Shown: positions 10,175 through 21,365 of the stretch, piece after piece
How the letters are laid out: each line of letters begins with the position of its first letter
How positions within the stretch are numbered: position 1 is the stretch's first letter
NCBI GenBank assembly: GCA_037127255.1
Contig: JBANSL010000004.1
Coordinates: 35,800,467 to 35,864,466 of the forward strand
DNA from: Persicaria tinctoria
Lineage: Eukaryota; Streptophyta; Magnoliopsida; Caryophyllales; Polygonaceae
Direction: 5' to 3'
Length of the DNA: 64,000 nucleotides
Notes under the pieces: model-generated
What the model saw: the letters and a program-made list of their open reading frames with translations, nothing else
What the model was told of the DNA's origin: nothing
The model's database searches: none
Position numbers and translations under genes: made by a program

Positions 10175-13060
10175 ATGCCGCCACGCCGACGCACAAAGGC
10201 GAAGACTCTGTTGCTCGCATCCTCGGCGACCCCTCCAGCACCACAAGCCACCCCTCCTCCGGCGGCGGCTCCCACCCCGGCCCCTGCAGCACCGCAAGTC
10301 ACCCCAACCGCCCCTCGAAACCACTCCCCCTCCATCCATCAGGGGTGCTCCTCCTCCGGTAGGCGACTCTTCCCAAGTCCACACATTCTCGCCCCCCATT
10401 GAAGGCCAAGCTTCAACCTCGGCGTGCTCAGCACGGCTACCAGCCATCAACTCCGGTTCTGGCGCTTGCTCGTCGACTGCCACCTACTCGGCCGAGCAAC
10501 TCCCCACCATCAGCATCAGGTGCCGCAATGTGGACGGTAAGTATACCCTCTCACCTTTCAACTTATCGTTCTTTAAGTGTTTTTATTCCAACTCTGTGAA
10601 TTTCGAATTTGTGAAACTCTGGGTCAAATTGATGGCTGTGTGAATTTTATCTTAGTGACACTCTGTGTGAATGTTTACTCTATCGGTTTCTGTGTCAATT
10701 TGATGTCTGTTTCAATTTGATTGATGTGTGAAGTTGATGCCTGTTTCAATTTGATTTCTTTCAGAATTTTTACTTATCAGTTTTTTACTCTATCAGTGGT
10801 GTTGTTTTACTTGATCACTGACAGTAGGAATGTTGCTTTAGTGGTGTGAAGCCGAGGTGATGAGATAGCTCTATAAGTGTATGTTCACTGGATACTATTT
10901 TGTGAAGCCCAGATGTTTGCAAATAAGCCTGTGGAACCTAATTCAAGACAAAGACCTAACTAGGCACAACAAATTGATTGCTTTACAGATTTATTTTTTC
11001 TTTTTTTTTTGAGTTAAGGCTTGAACATTTAGTTAATCTACATAACCAAACATAGGCACACAAATTGATTGCTTTACAAATTTTGAGTCGGTTATCGCCT
11101 TTGTGCATGTTTATTGGCTTTTTATATGAGATTCTTACATAGTTCAGTATTTATACATGTTTATTGGCTCATTATATGAGATTCTTATATAGTTCAATAT
11201 GTATTCATGTTCAAGTACATGAGATTCTTATGTAGTTCACTATTTGTACATGAGATTCTTATAGCAGATTTTTAAATACACGTTTATTGGTATAGATATA
11301 TGTAGTAACTCTCGTGTAGTTTCTTATAAATATAGTTTCTTATAAGTATAGATATACATAGTTTCTTATAGATAGTTATAGTTATATATACTTAATAGTT
11401 ATACATCGTTTCACTTTTTGAAGGTGTAAGCATAGTAATGGGTTAACTATACTTTCTGGTATAAACATACTTAGGGTTTTCTGTTTTCTCTTTATTTATG
11501 TTTACTGTTTTCACTTTCTTTCTTTTTGATGTTGCTCTGTTTTCTCTTTCACTTTTCTGTTGCTCGGTTTTCTAGTATAAGTGCATGCCCACTCCATCTA
11601 CAAAGCTTGGAAAAGTCAGTGCCAGAAGATCTACACTGAGCATGGTGGAAGACGGATGCCGGCGAGTTCAAGCATCGTCTGGATGAGTGGCAATGGCTGA
11701 TAGAAAACGAGTTTGAAGATGAGGTGAAGAAGGTAACATTCTATTTGTTTTGTGTTTTTTGAGGCTTTGTGTGCGCGTAACAAAGCAAACAGAACAAAAA
11801 ACGCAAACCCTATCAACCACCACTCCAGCCCAAAGCCGCTCAGCCAGAGGGCAGTTCAGCTGGCTAAAGAGTGAAGTCGGGCCCCATTTGTGGAAGCCTT
11901 AGTCAACAGTTACGAACCTTGCAAAAATGCTGAAGAATGAGTTGTAAGTTTGATTTTCTTATAACTTATAATGTGATTTTCTTATAACTTGTAATTTGCT
12001 TATACATTAAAGTGTAAACACTGTATAACTATAATGAATTATAATATCTCATAAAAACACTATATAACTACATGAATGTGGTTTTATTATAACTTATAAC
12101 TTGATTAGAAGTGAAAATAAAGACACCGGAAAACTAGAATGAATCACAATATCTTACAAAAACCCTAAACCCTTTATAACTATAAAAACACTATCACTAT
12201 AAACACTTATAATAATACTATACAACTATAAAAACTTGATTAAAATTTCACATAAAAACTATAAAAACTTATAATAACACTTTATGACTATAAAACCTTG
12301 ATGACAAATGAAGATAAAAACTTGATTGGAAATTAAAATAAAAACACTGTCAAGAAACTTATAAATATCAGTTATTTTAATACTCTATACGAACTTATAA
12401 TAAAAAACATATCCTAACTATTACTAACTTATGTTACTTATTGAGTTATCGTTTTTCATTTAAATTATCAGTTTAAATATCAGTTATAAATATTAGTTAT
12501 AAATATCAGTTGTATAAAAACTGATAATTATTACTCAGGTGATATTTATATGTTATAATAAAAAAAATTGTATACAAACTCAGAGTAGGATATCAGCTGA
12601 TATGTATCAGTTATAACTGATAATTTCTAATACTCATAATATAAGTATTAGATTTTAATACTGTATACAAACTTGTAATAAAGTATTTTCTATAACTTAT
12701 CATAACTTAGTATAAACTGAACACAAACTTGTAATTTCTTCTTCTACCTTTTTTTTTAGCATCATGCACTCATATTTGCATGGTGATTATGTAGGATTGG
12801 GAGGCACTCACCGGAGATCCCAAAAAAAGAGAGGAGGGCCATGGGCTGCTGCAGCTGCTGAAGAGAGGAGGGAACTGCAAGAGAAAGTCGCAAAGGAAGC
12901 TGCTGCTAAGGCTTGGGAAGAGGCAAGGGTGGCCACGGAGTAGGCTGAAGAAGCTCTATCCCGCCTTTCTGCGTTAGAGAATGTAGTGCAGAGCCTAGTT
13001 GCAGACAAGCAATCCCGCTTTTCGGATGACCAACACAACCCTCGCCTAACTGATGCATAA
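10175..13060 (+). pseudogene. Ptta/En/Spm-type (Transposase_24-like) CACTA gene, decayed
   Basis: The first exon probably begins at ATG 10175 (MPPRRRTKAK, then a proline- and alanine-rich tail) and runs, with one frameshift, to a GTAAGT donor at 10537. A middle exon near 11584-11732 encodes a tryptophan-rich segment (HSIYKAWKSQC, then, after a frameshift, LDEWQWLIENEF) and ends at a GT donor. The next exon, from about 11762, reads ARNKANRTKNA and is stopped by TGA codons. This order matches the plant Ptta/En/Spm transposase family as I know it. The last exon (12760-13060) encodes an alanine- and glutamate-rich coiled coil with an in-frame TAG at 12941. In the family this is the accessory DNA-binding protein, not the cutting enzyme. 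Exon limits are estimates. Confidence 0.65.
11940..12757. other. AT-rich intron-like stretch inside CACTA 1
   Basis: This stretch has repeated TATAACTTATAA- and AACACTATAACTA-like phrases and no coding signal. It ends in a polypyrimidine tract and AG at about 12759, immediately before the coiled-coil exon. It is best read as a long intron with degenerate short repeats. Confidence 0.5.
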
Positions 13061-13374
13061 GGTTTGAATGTGAATTTCTCGTCCTAGAACTACTCAGCTT
13101 CTGACTCTTGAGCTCTACTTTTGAACAATTGTGATTGGCTTCTGAATCTGTCTACTTCTGGTACAAAATAAACTGATGTGTTTGTGGGTTTTGCTATAAC
13201 AGGTTTTGTGAATATTTTGCTCGAACAAAAACTATGAATGTGACTTGCGTATGAATCTCAAATGAATGCACTTTTTCGTCAATTATGAATGTATGAGAAA
13301 CAGATGTTGTGTATGTATGCATGTGTGATTTGGTGTGTAACAACAGGGAGGAAATAGATCTTACAATATGGAAA

Positions 13375-13954
13375 CCATTATGTTCGTTGCTTGAATGACT
13401 AGGCAACGAACAAAGCGACTCCTACTGTTGCTATAATATCGAAAACACCTCCTTCAAGACTCATGCAACGAGATTATATTCGTCACTTGAACGACCAAAC
13501 AACGAACAAAGCAACTGATGCGGTTGCTACAATGTAGAAATCACCTCCTTTAGGGCCCAGAAACCGAGATTATGTTCGTCGCTTGAACAACCAGACAACG
13601 AACAAAGCAACTCTTGCGGTTGCTACAACATGGAAAACACCTTATTCAAGACTTAGGCAACGACACTATATTCGTTGATACAACACTCAAGCCACGAACG
13701 TTCCTCGTCACTTGAATGGCTTAAACCATTTCTAAGGGCGTTGACCATATTCAGGCAACGGACGCTTTGTTCGTCGCCTGAGACTACTCAGGCAACGGAC
13801 AAACGGTCGTTCGTTACCTGTAGATCAGAGGCATGGGCTTGAAGCAACGGGGTTTCAGGCGACGACATGTCCGTTGCTTGAATCCTCAAGTGACGTGAGA
13901 GGCATTCAGGCGACGACTTTATGTCCGTTGCCTGAGTTGCACCAGGACGTAGTG
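13375..13954. repeat. Right subterminal repeats of CACTA 1
   Basis: About a dozen copies of CAACGAACAAAG, TTCGTCGCTTGAA and CAGGCAACGGAC in both orientations occupy the last 580 bp of the element. Longer units of about 105-110 bp (gcggttgctac...cacctccttcaagac) can be seen at 13420-13640. Confidence 0.8.
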
Positions 13955-15786
13955 GACATCCACTTTGATTGGTTGGCTCAGTATCTCAAGACCAGATTGT
14001 TATCAAGCACTAACCTAGATAATGAATTAAACATTCAAATCCTAAAGTGAAAACCAACAATGAACTCAGTCATCAAAGGTATTACGCAAAAGCACAGAAT
14101 TCACTGGTGACCCTGATGTGTCTCCCATATAATGTGAAATTTGAAGCTTTAATATATTCATCACCAAGACATGAACCAACATATTTATTTTTCAATTAAA
14201 TAAAAAACCTAAAGTACAAGTTCTCAATCGAAATTGTAGGCTTCTTCAATTAAAAAGAACACTTACTTGAAAGAGACACCTTCAATATTGCAAACTACCA
14301 TGATAAAGGCAATGTTGTCTCTATATTGCTAAATTCCATATTCAGCTCTAAAATCATCTACATTCCATTAAAGGAATTCGCAATAGCACTATTTGAATCC
14401 CAAGTATCAGTACAAGCAGGCAAACAAATATGAAAAGTTATCATCATTTTTTAGGGGAGAATGGAATGATGAAGCATTATTTTACTTGAAATATCCAAGA
14501 GGATGAGTTCCAACTGCTTCCCTTCTGCAAGTTTTACTTTGACTTCATGGATGAGGGTGGAGTGGTGGACATAAGGATTTGAAGGAACTAGAAAACAAAA
14601 GCAACACACAAATTGAATCGAAAGAAGCACCAAAACATAGAACAAAAAATTCAGACAATTTTGAGGGTTTAAAGACTTAGCATCAATTAAGGCTTTGGGG
14701 TTAGAAATTTAACAAATTTACTCACAATAATAGGTTAACATTGAGAAAAAAAAAAGCCAAACAAAGTGGAATGGTGGTCGACGGAGCTCGAACGACTTCG
14801 AAAGTTCAGACAACGAGACAAATACAATAAATATCAAAATCAGCGGGGCAATGTCAAAACAGAACCTCAAAGTAGAAACGAAGAACGCGTGGCACCTTGA
14901 GGCTGAGCAGCTTCAAGGTTTCAGGGAGAGGGAGGTGGAGATATGCCACCGAACTGAGGAGGTAGTGCCCAGGCCACGAACAGTGTTTACAATGGCGGAA
15001 TTCATCGAACCCTTGACATTCCTTGTGTGGATCCTTTTTCAATGAGAACTTGATGAGTCGATCCGCTTACACGTCTTGCTTTTACTGCTCTATCGGGAGT
15101 GACTCCTCGTATTGCTTGACGTAAAACAGATAGTAGATTTGTTTCTGTCTCTTGTTGAATCTTTTTCACGGCTCAATAGATAATTTGATAAGCCAATGAT
15201 CTACGAAAAACACCATCTGATTTCAAAGTAGCACGCGTGCGCCGTTTTTCTTCTCTACCATGACGAATCCGTGAAGAGGAAAAGGAGAAAGCAAGGGAGA
15301 GAGGAGAGATGCTCTAGTGGAGAGACGCATGTGAGGTGTTGTGGAGGCGTGCGAGGGGTGGAACACTGATAATTGCCTACCTTTTTCTCCTTCTCCATCA
15401 CGATAGGCGTGGGTGGGTTTTCATTTTGCATAAAATTGGAAGAAAGACGGAGGAGGTGGGTGGATATGGGTTAAGGAATTTAGGGTTTTGAATTTTAAAT
15501 ATTTTCATTAAGTTTCCAATACCCGCCAGGCCGCGCCCTCTTTTCATTTTTGCGCGTTTCTATCCCCGTTGCCATAGATAGACTAGGCATTACCACATGT
15601 CATTGTGTTACCACATGCCGTTAGCATAGGTAGGACCATTGTAATACAGTGACATGGTGTTACACATGGTCTTACCTTAACTTACCTATTGCAACGCCTC
15701 TAAGAAACTATTACTAAAGCTTATCTATTGTAACACATTAAAAAATCCATTAGCATTTTGTTGTTACAATAGGTCAAATATTTAGT
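13955..15786. other. Unassigned DNA; possible CACTA right end at 15784
   Basis: I see no confident gene. A short minus-strand open stretch at about 14590-14480 (HEVKVKLAEGKQLEL) could be a coding relic, but I do not recognise it. From 15570 to 15784 short phrases (TTACCACATG, CTATTGTAACAC) repeat, and the block ends AAATATTTAGTAGTG directly against the satellite unit. That is how a CACTA right terminus would look. A matching left end was not found, so this is only a candidate remnant. Confidence 0.3.
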
Positions 15787-16306
15787 AGTGTCATTATCAA
15801 ATATAGTGGAAAATTAAATCAAAGTGTTCGTTTGACTATCATTCTACATATTAAACCTCTAATCAAATAAGATGGGATTTCATTTATACTAGTATAAATG
15901 AAATCCCATCTTATTTGATATATGCTAAGTGTTCAATATCGACTAAATACCCTAATCTTAACCCTAACCCTAACACTAACCCTAACCTTAACCCTAACCA
16001 TAACTTTAATTAAACATAAATAATAACACAATCAAATTTAATCTCGTATATTGTTAGATGAAATTATATATTATCGCATATAAACTAATAACTATATTTC
16101 ATCTAGTATTTTATAGTGAATTACATATAATCTTTATCAACTATAGCGGAAAATTAAATCAAAATATTCATTTGACTATCATTCTACATATAAACCCTCT
16201 AAACTAATTATTCAATATCATGTAGTAGAAAATAAAATCCAATCTTATTTGATATATACTAAGTGTTCAATATCAACAATAATAATCTAATTATGATAAA
16301 TCATAA
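15787..16306. repeat. Satellite-like repeat with telomere-type core, right block
   Basis: This is a second block of the unit seen at 3833-4445, again with CATTTGACTATCATTCTACAT and TTATTTGATATATACTAAGTG. A degenerate CCCTAA run lies at 15949-16008. Roughly 1.6 units are present before CACTA 2 begins at 16307. The two blocks may once have been one array, split by the insertions between them. Confidence 0.75.
15862..15919. repeat. 58-bp perfect palindrome
   Basis: The sequence from 15862 (ATCAAATAAGATGGG) to 15919 (CCCATCTTATTTGAT) is its own reverse complement with no spacer, centred on ACTAGT at 15888-15893. The right half matches the normal satellite unit. The left half replaces the sequence found in the other copies. 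Confidence 0.95.
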
Positions 16307-16329
16307 CACTAGTACAAAAATGGTTTTAG

Positions 16330-16900
16330 ACAACACCGTATAGACAACGGTTTTTTAAATAATGTTGTCTATATTGACAGAAATTATAGTTTTTGGGTAC
16401 GCACAACGGTTATTAGTTATAAGTGTTGTCTTTGTAATTGCAAAGACAACGTATATATAAGGAACCGTTGTCATACATATAGAAGACATCTCAAAGAATA
16501 CGGTTGACAGAACTGTTGTCTATATACAATTGAAATTGTTGTCTTTGTAAGTACAAAGACAATGAATATACAAAGAACTGTTGTCATAGATATAGAGGAC
16601 ATCTCAAAGAATACGATTCACAGAACCGTTGTTTATGACTAATTAAAATTGTTGTCTCTATTATTATAAAGACAACGAATATAAAAAGAACCGTTGTCAT
16701 AGATATCGAAACATCTCAAATAATACGATTGACAGAACCGTTGTCTATGTCCAATTAAGATCGTTGTCTTTGTAATTACAAAGACAACAAATATATAAAT
16801 AACCATTGTCATATATAGAACACATCTCAAATAATATGGTTGATAGAACCGTTGTATTTATCCAATTGAAACCGTGATCTATACCCAATTTAGGGTAAGT
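16330..16900. repeat. Left subterminal repeats of CACTA 2 (~112-bp units)
   Basis: The phrase CATCTCAAA recurs at 16487, 16600, 16712 and 16823, defining units of 111-113 bp. Each unit contains AACCGTTGTC and its complement (GTTGTCTTTGTAA...TACAAAGACAAC), so every unit holds a small inverted repeat. Confidence 0.85.
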
Positions 16901-17210
16901 GTTTTATCTTCTCGAATTAAAATCTCTACAATTTCCTGATTTACTTTAGGGATTTTCTTGGTATTTCCTTTGTCTCAAACCTGTCAATTGCTCTGCCTCC
17001 CTCATTTCAATTCACAGTCTATGTCTTCCTCCTCCGCACCCTCCAATTGGATACTCCTGAGCAGTCTTCCCGCCACCTGTTGTGCCCTCATTTCGCCCCG
17101 CCGGCGCTCCTGCTCCGATCTCTGCTCCGTAGTTCACTCCTGTTCTTCTAACCCTAATTTGCCCGGCTATTCGACCCAGGGACCTCGAGTTCCGTCTCTA
17201 GGGGTGAGTT

Positions 17211-18352
17211 ATGCGTCGGGATGGGGGCGCCTCATACGGTTCTCGGAAGCATGTACCAGTCCCTTCTTCCGAGCAGCCGCCGAACCCACTTCTCCGACCG
17301 CCGTACATGGCCATGCTGAATGGTTACATGCCCCCTGGTGTCCCTCAGGGCCCTATTCCTCCTCCAGGTGAGTCGCCGTTTCCATATATCTCGCTACTCT
17401 TTGATTAGCTATTGTATTCTCTCCATGATTGGTTTAAATATTGTTTCCTCTGGAATATGGATGAAATTTTGCTTCCTCTTAAATAAAAATTGACCGCAAT
17501 CGATTTTCAATAGCAATTTTGGATGAGGATATGAATTTGAAAGATGTGCCCTATTTCCCTTTGTTTGCTTCCTCTGAAATTAAGGGAGATGGGGAAATGA
17601 GGAACATGTTTTGCTTTAGAAGTATATAGCTACATTTACATGATTATTGATTCAGATTATTTTTTTAAGTTAACCAAATTAGATTCAGATTATTAAGGGA
17701 GCTATAGATCTTAAGGATCAACGAGGAACAAGATTTGCTTCACAAATCTATATTTAGGCATTGGCATGATTATTGATCCGACTAAGATATAAATTTTGCT
17801 TCCTTTGCAATAAAAATCAATCGCGATTGATTTTCAATAGTAATTTTGGATGAGGATATGAATTTGAAAAATCTTCCCTATTTCCCTTTGTTTGCCCCCT
17901 CTGAAATATTAAGGGAGCTGGGGCAACGAGGAACATGTTTTACTTCAGAAGTCTATAACAATATTTACATGATTATTGATTCAACTATACTCAAATATCT
18001 TTACTGAAACTATTTTTGCTTATTTTTGCAAGCTAACCAAATTAAATTCAGATTGTTAAGGGATTTATAGATCTTAAGGGCCAATGAGGAACAAGATTTG
18101 CTTCACAAATCTATATTTAGACATATTGACATGATTAATGATCCGACTAAGCTCAAGTATCTTTACTGGGACTATTTTGTGTAAGTTGATCTAGGTTCAG
18201 AACTTCAGATTATTTAGTTATATCTACCTTGTGTTCTTCCACAAGGCGATTCAAGTGGAGCTGGATGTCCTCACTCGAGCGATGGTCGCTGCGGCCAACA
18301 ACGGTGGCAACTTTGTGGCTAATCTCAAGAGAAGGTTCGAGTTTCTATAGCA
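17211..18352 (+). pseudogene. Exon-like pieces of unknown origin inside CACTA 2
   Basis: A GC-rich open stretch from ATG 17211 (MRRDGGASYGSRK, proline-rich downstream) runs to a good GTGAGT splice donor at 17368. A second open piece at about 18246-18352 follows a pyrimidine tract and AG; it reads AIQVELDVLTRAMVAA and stops at a TAG. The two could be exons of one element-encoded or captured gene. I do not recognise either protein. Between them lies a 327-bp tandem duplication. Confidence 0.35.
17460..18180. repeat. Two tandem copies of a ~327-bp segment
   Basis: The phrase GGATGAGGATATGAATTTGA occurs at 17521 and 17848. The surrounding sequence (CCCTATTTCCCTTTGTTTG, GAGGAACAAGATTTGCTTCA) is repeated in the same order with modest divergence. 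It lies in intron-like sequence of CACTA 2. Confidence 0.8.
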
Positions 18353-18569
18353 GGTTTACAACCACTATTAGCCTATTATCCGAAACATGACAATAACCAA
18401 CCCAATTTAGGAGGGATGATATTGATGGGTATTAATGCTTAAGATGTAAGAGTAACCAACTTGCAAACAACTCATGCACTATTTCAAATTATGAAAGCCC
18501 TACCTTCAGGCTTCAAAAAACCTAGTTGAGTTGATGAACATTCAAATTAGCTTCAAAATTTTCATCAAA

Positions 18570-18890
18570 ATGGTTGTTTTTGCTACTGAATGTGGCTGTT
18601 TTTGCTGCTGTAAAAGGGTGTACAAAGCTGCTGAAAATGGGTGTTTTTGACATCTTCTAAATGGTGTGGAATTGCTGCTGTAAATGGGTGTTTTTGACAG
18701 CTTCTAAATGCTGTTTTTGCTGTTGTAAATGGGTGTACAATGCTGCTGAAAATGGCTGTTTTTGATATCTTCTAAATGGTGTGGAATTGCTGCTGTAAAT
18801 GGGTGTTTTTGACAGCTTCTAAATGCTATTTTTGCTGCAGAATGTGGCTGTTTTTGACAGCTAAAAGGTGTAAAATGCTGCTGTAATTAC
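18570..18890. repeat. 115-bp tandem repeat, about 2.6 copies
   Basis: GCTGCTGAAAATGG occurs at 18627 and 18742, and ATGGTGTGGAATTGCTGCTG at 18661 and 18776, giving a 115-bp period. Within each unit shorter GCTGTTTTTG and TGCTGTAAATGGGTGT words also repeat, so it is a higher-order minisatellite. Confidence 0.85.
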
Positions 18891-19758
18891 AGATCACACA
18901 TAAGCTAGAGGCCCCCACTCTTACGACCAAGGCTTAAGTGATTTCACCAAGAGTAGTAGTTTTAGTTGTTCAAGTTATTGTGTTTCTTGTCCCATTTAAA
19001 GAGGCTCTTACAAAAGCATTTTTTATGCTTATATTTGTACCATTTAAGCTATGAGTGAAGCAGACATTTGATTACAAGCTTATCTTAGAAATAACTACTC
19101 ACGTGGCAGGAAGTACTCAAACTGGAAAGGAAATGAGGTGTTCCTATGATGACTGAGATTGGACAAAGGATTTGGCAAAGAATCAGGTTTTTTGTTTTGT
19201 TTTAAGTAATAATTTTGTGCATTTGAATGAGTAGTCTGAACTACTTAGTTGTCTATTCCCTGCATGTTGCTATTGTTGAAAATTTTTACTCATGAATCAT
19301 GATGGTAAAAGTAAGGGCTTTGATTATTTGCTTTAATGGCTAGGCTGTACTATTAGTTAATGATGTTGATTATGCCATACAATTATTTGATTTCTTTTGC
19401 TTGGTCACTGAACATCATACATGATGTTGGGTGTGTTGAGTCGGATGTGTTAGAAATCCTCAGTTTAATTGGTTTTGATTATTGTTGGTTACTTGGTTTC
19501 ATTTGTAGCTTTTCTTAAGATTCATAGCATGGCTAAATGTCTAAAAATAGATTGCTGTTATGAAGGTGTCTTCAATTTCTGGTCCCCTTCGAGTGCATTT
19601 TGCACTCATAATGTTCTTATGATAGTTTGCCAACTGTAGCATTTTTAATCGTTTGCTTTTGAATCGGCTGCAATGTACAGTATTGTTCTTTGCTAGGACT
19701 CGTAGAAACCTACCATGATTACTGATTTCCCGATCCCCTTGTGCTTTTATGTTTTTAG

Positions 19759-20022
<264 letters not shown>

Positions 20023-20050
20023 TGATAAATGAATAGGAGGATATATAGAT

Positions 20051-20751
20051 GGGAAAATTACAGAAAACCACCCTTTAAATATGGTTGTTTTCACTTAACC
20101 ACCCCTTAAATTCAAAATTACAGAAAACCACCCTTTAAATGGTATTTCTTTACAACTCACCACCCATTCAACTATTTTCGTTACTTTATCATTAAATATA
20201 TTATATTTTAATATTTTTAAACTCAAATTTTGATTGTAAATATATTCAAATTTTGAATTTAAGGGCCCAATTATATTTTAGGGATCATTGTATTTTTTTT
20301 AAAATAATAATCAATAAAGCCTAGAATTATTATCTTAATTTATGTTTGAAAATGTTTATAAATTTTTAAAACATTATGTAAATTACTCTTATTTAAAATA
20401 TAAATAAATAAGAGTAATTTCCATAATATTTTAAAATTTTATAAACATTTTCAACCATAAATTATGATAATAATTCTAGGCTATATTTATTATTATTTTT
20501 TTAAAATAAATTAAATAATCCCTAAAATATGATCGAGCCCTTAAATTCAAAAGATGAATATATTTACAATCAAATTTGAGTTTAAAAATATTAAAATATA
20601 ATATATTTAATGATAAATTAAACAAAATAGTTGAATGGGTGGTGAGTTGTAAAGAAATACCATTTAAAGGGTGGTTTTCTGTAATTTTGAATTTAAGGGG
20701 TGGTTAAGTGAAAACACCCATATTTAAAGGGTGGTTTTCTGTAATTTTGCC
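20051..20751. mobile_element. Hairpin-type non-autonomous MULE, 701 bp, inside CACTA 2
   Basis: The element starts GGGAAAATTACAG and ends CTGTAATTTTGCC, flanked by the exact 9-bp duplication TATATAGAT (20042-20050 and 20752-20760). The left arm (20051 to about 20400) and right arm are complementary along nearly their whole length, around a short centre near 20400. AAACCACCC-type words at the ends link it to the element at 4446-4834. There is no coding sequence. Confidence 0.9.
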
Positions 20752-20879
20752 TATATAGATTGACCAAATAAAATGGAAGGAATTTAGTTTGACAGATGAA
20801 TTACTGGAAAAGTAAACTCATAGTTTGTTTCTGCAATGATATGGTCATAAAATCAAACGGTTATATTGTATATAGACAT

Positions 20880-21345
20880 CAGTTCATTTATATTTAGACA
20901 ACGGCTAAATAGAGTTTAGACAACGGTTATTTGGTACATACACAATGGTTGAAATATACATATACAACGGTTAAACGGAATTTAGACAACGGGAATATGG
21001 GATATTAACAACGGTTATATAGCACATAGACAACGGTTATAGTCCACCTAGACAATAGTTAGATTGTACATAAACAACGGTTATATAACACATAATCAAC
21101 GGTTTAAAGGCACATAAACAACGGTTATATGACACATAAACAACGGTTATAACTGTGTAATATTGATTGTTGAAAATTTTGGAGTCTCATATACAACGGT
21201 TATATAGTATCTTAGACAACGGTTATAACCGTTGTTTACAAGAACCGTTGTCATAGGTTCAACCGTTGTTTCATCTAAAACCGCACTGACATAGACAACA
21301 GTGCAATAACCATTGTTTATGTTAATAAATAACCGTTGTGTAAGA
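20880..21345. repeat. Right subterminal repeats of CACTA 2
   Basis: About fifteen copies of ACAACGGTTATA at 25-30 bp spacing, mostly in one orientation. They switch to the complement AACCGTTGT near 21225-21350. Together with the left array they frame the element. Confidence 0.85.
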
Positions 21346-21365
21346 CCTTTTTTGTGCTAGTGTAA

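Larger units (their letters stand above)
6058..13954 (+). mobile_element. CACTA (En/Spm) DNA transposon 1, 7.9 kb
   Basis: The left end reads CACTACGCCATGGTGCA. The right end, on the minus strand, reads CACTACGTCCTGGTGCA. A 3-bp duplication GAC flanks both ends (6055-6057 and 13955-13957). Both ends carry arrays of short subterminal repeats (caggcaacgRac and complement), the usual transposase-binding architecture of CACTA elements. Inside are a decayed transposase-type gene (10175-13060) and a later-inserted gypsy fragment (about 6494-8936). No TNP2-like catalytic transposase is seen, so the element is non-autonomous as it stands. Confidence 0.9.

Noticed and set aside
16487..16860. CRISPR-like regularly spaced repeats
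   Set aside because: The units are ~112 bp, mutually similar along their full length and lie at the end of a CACTA element in a plant genome; they are subterminal repeats.
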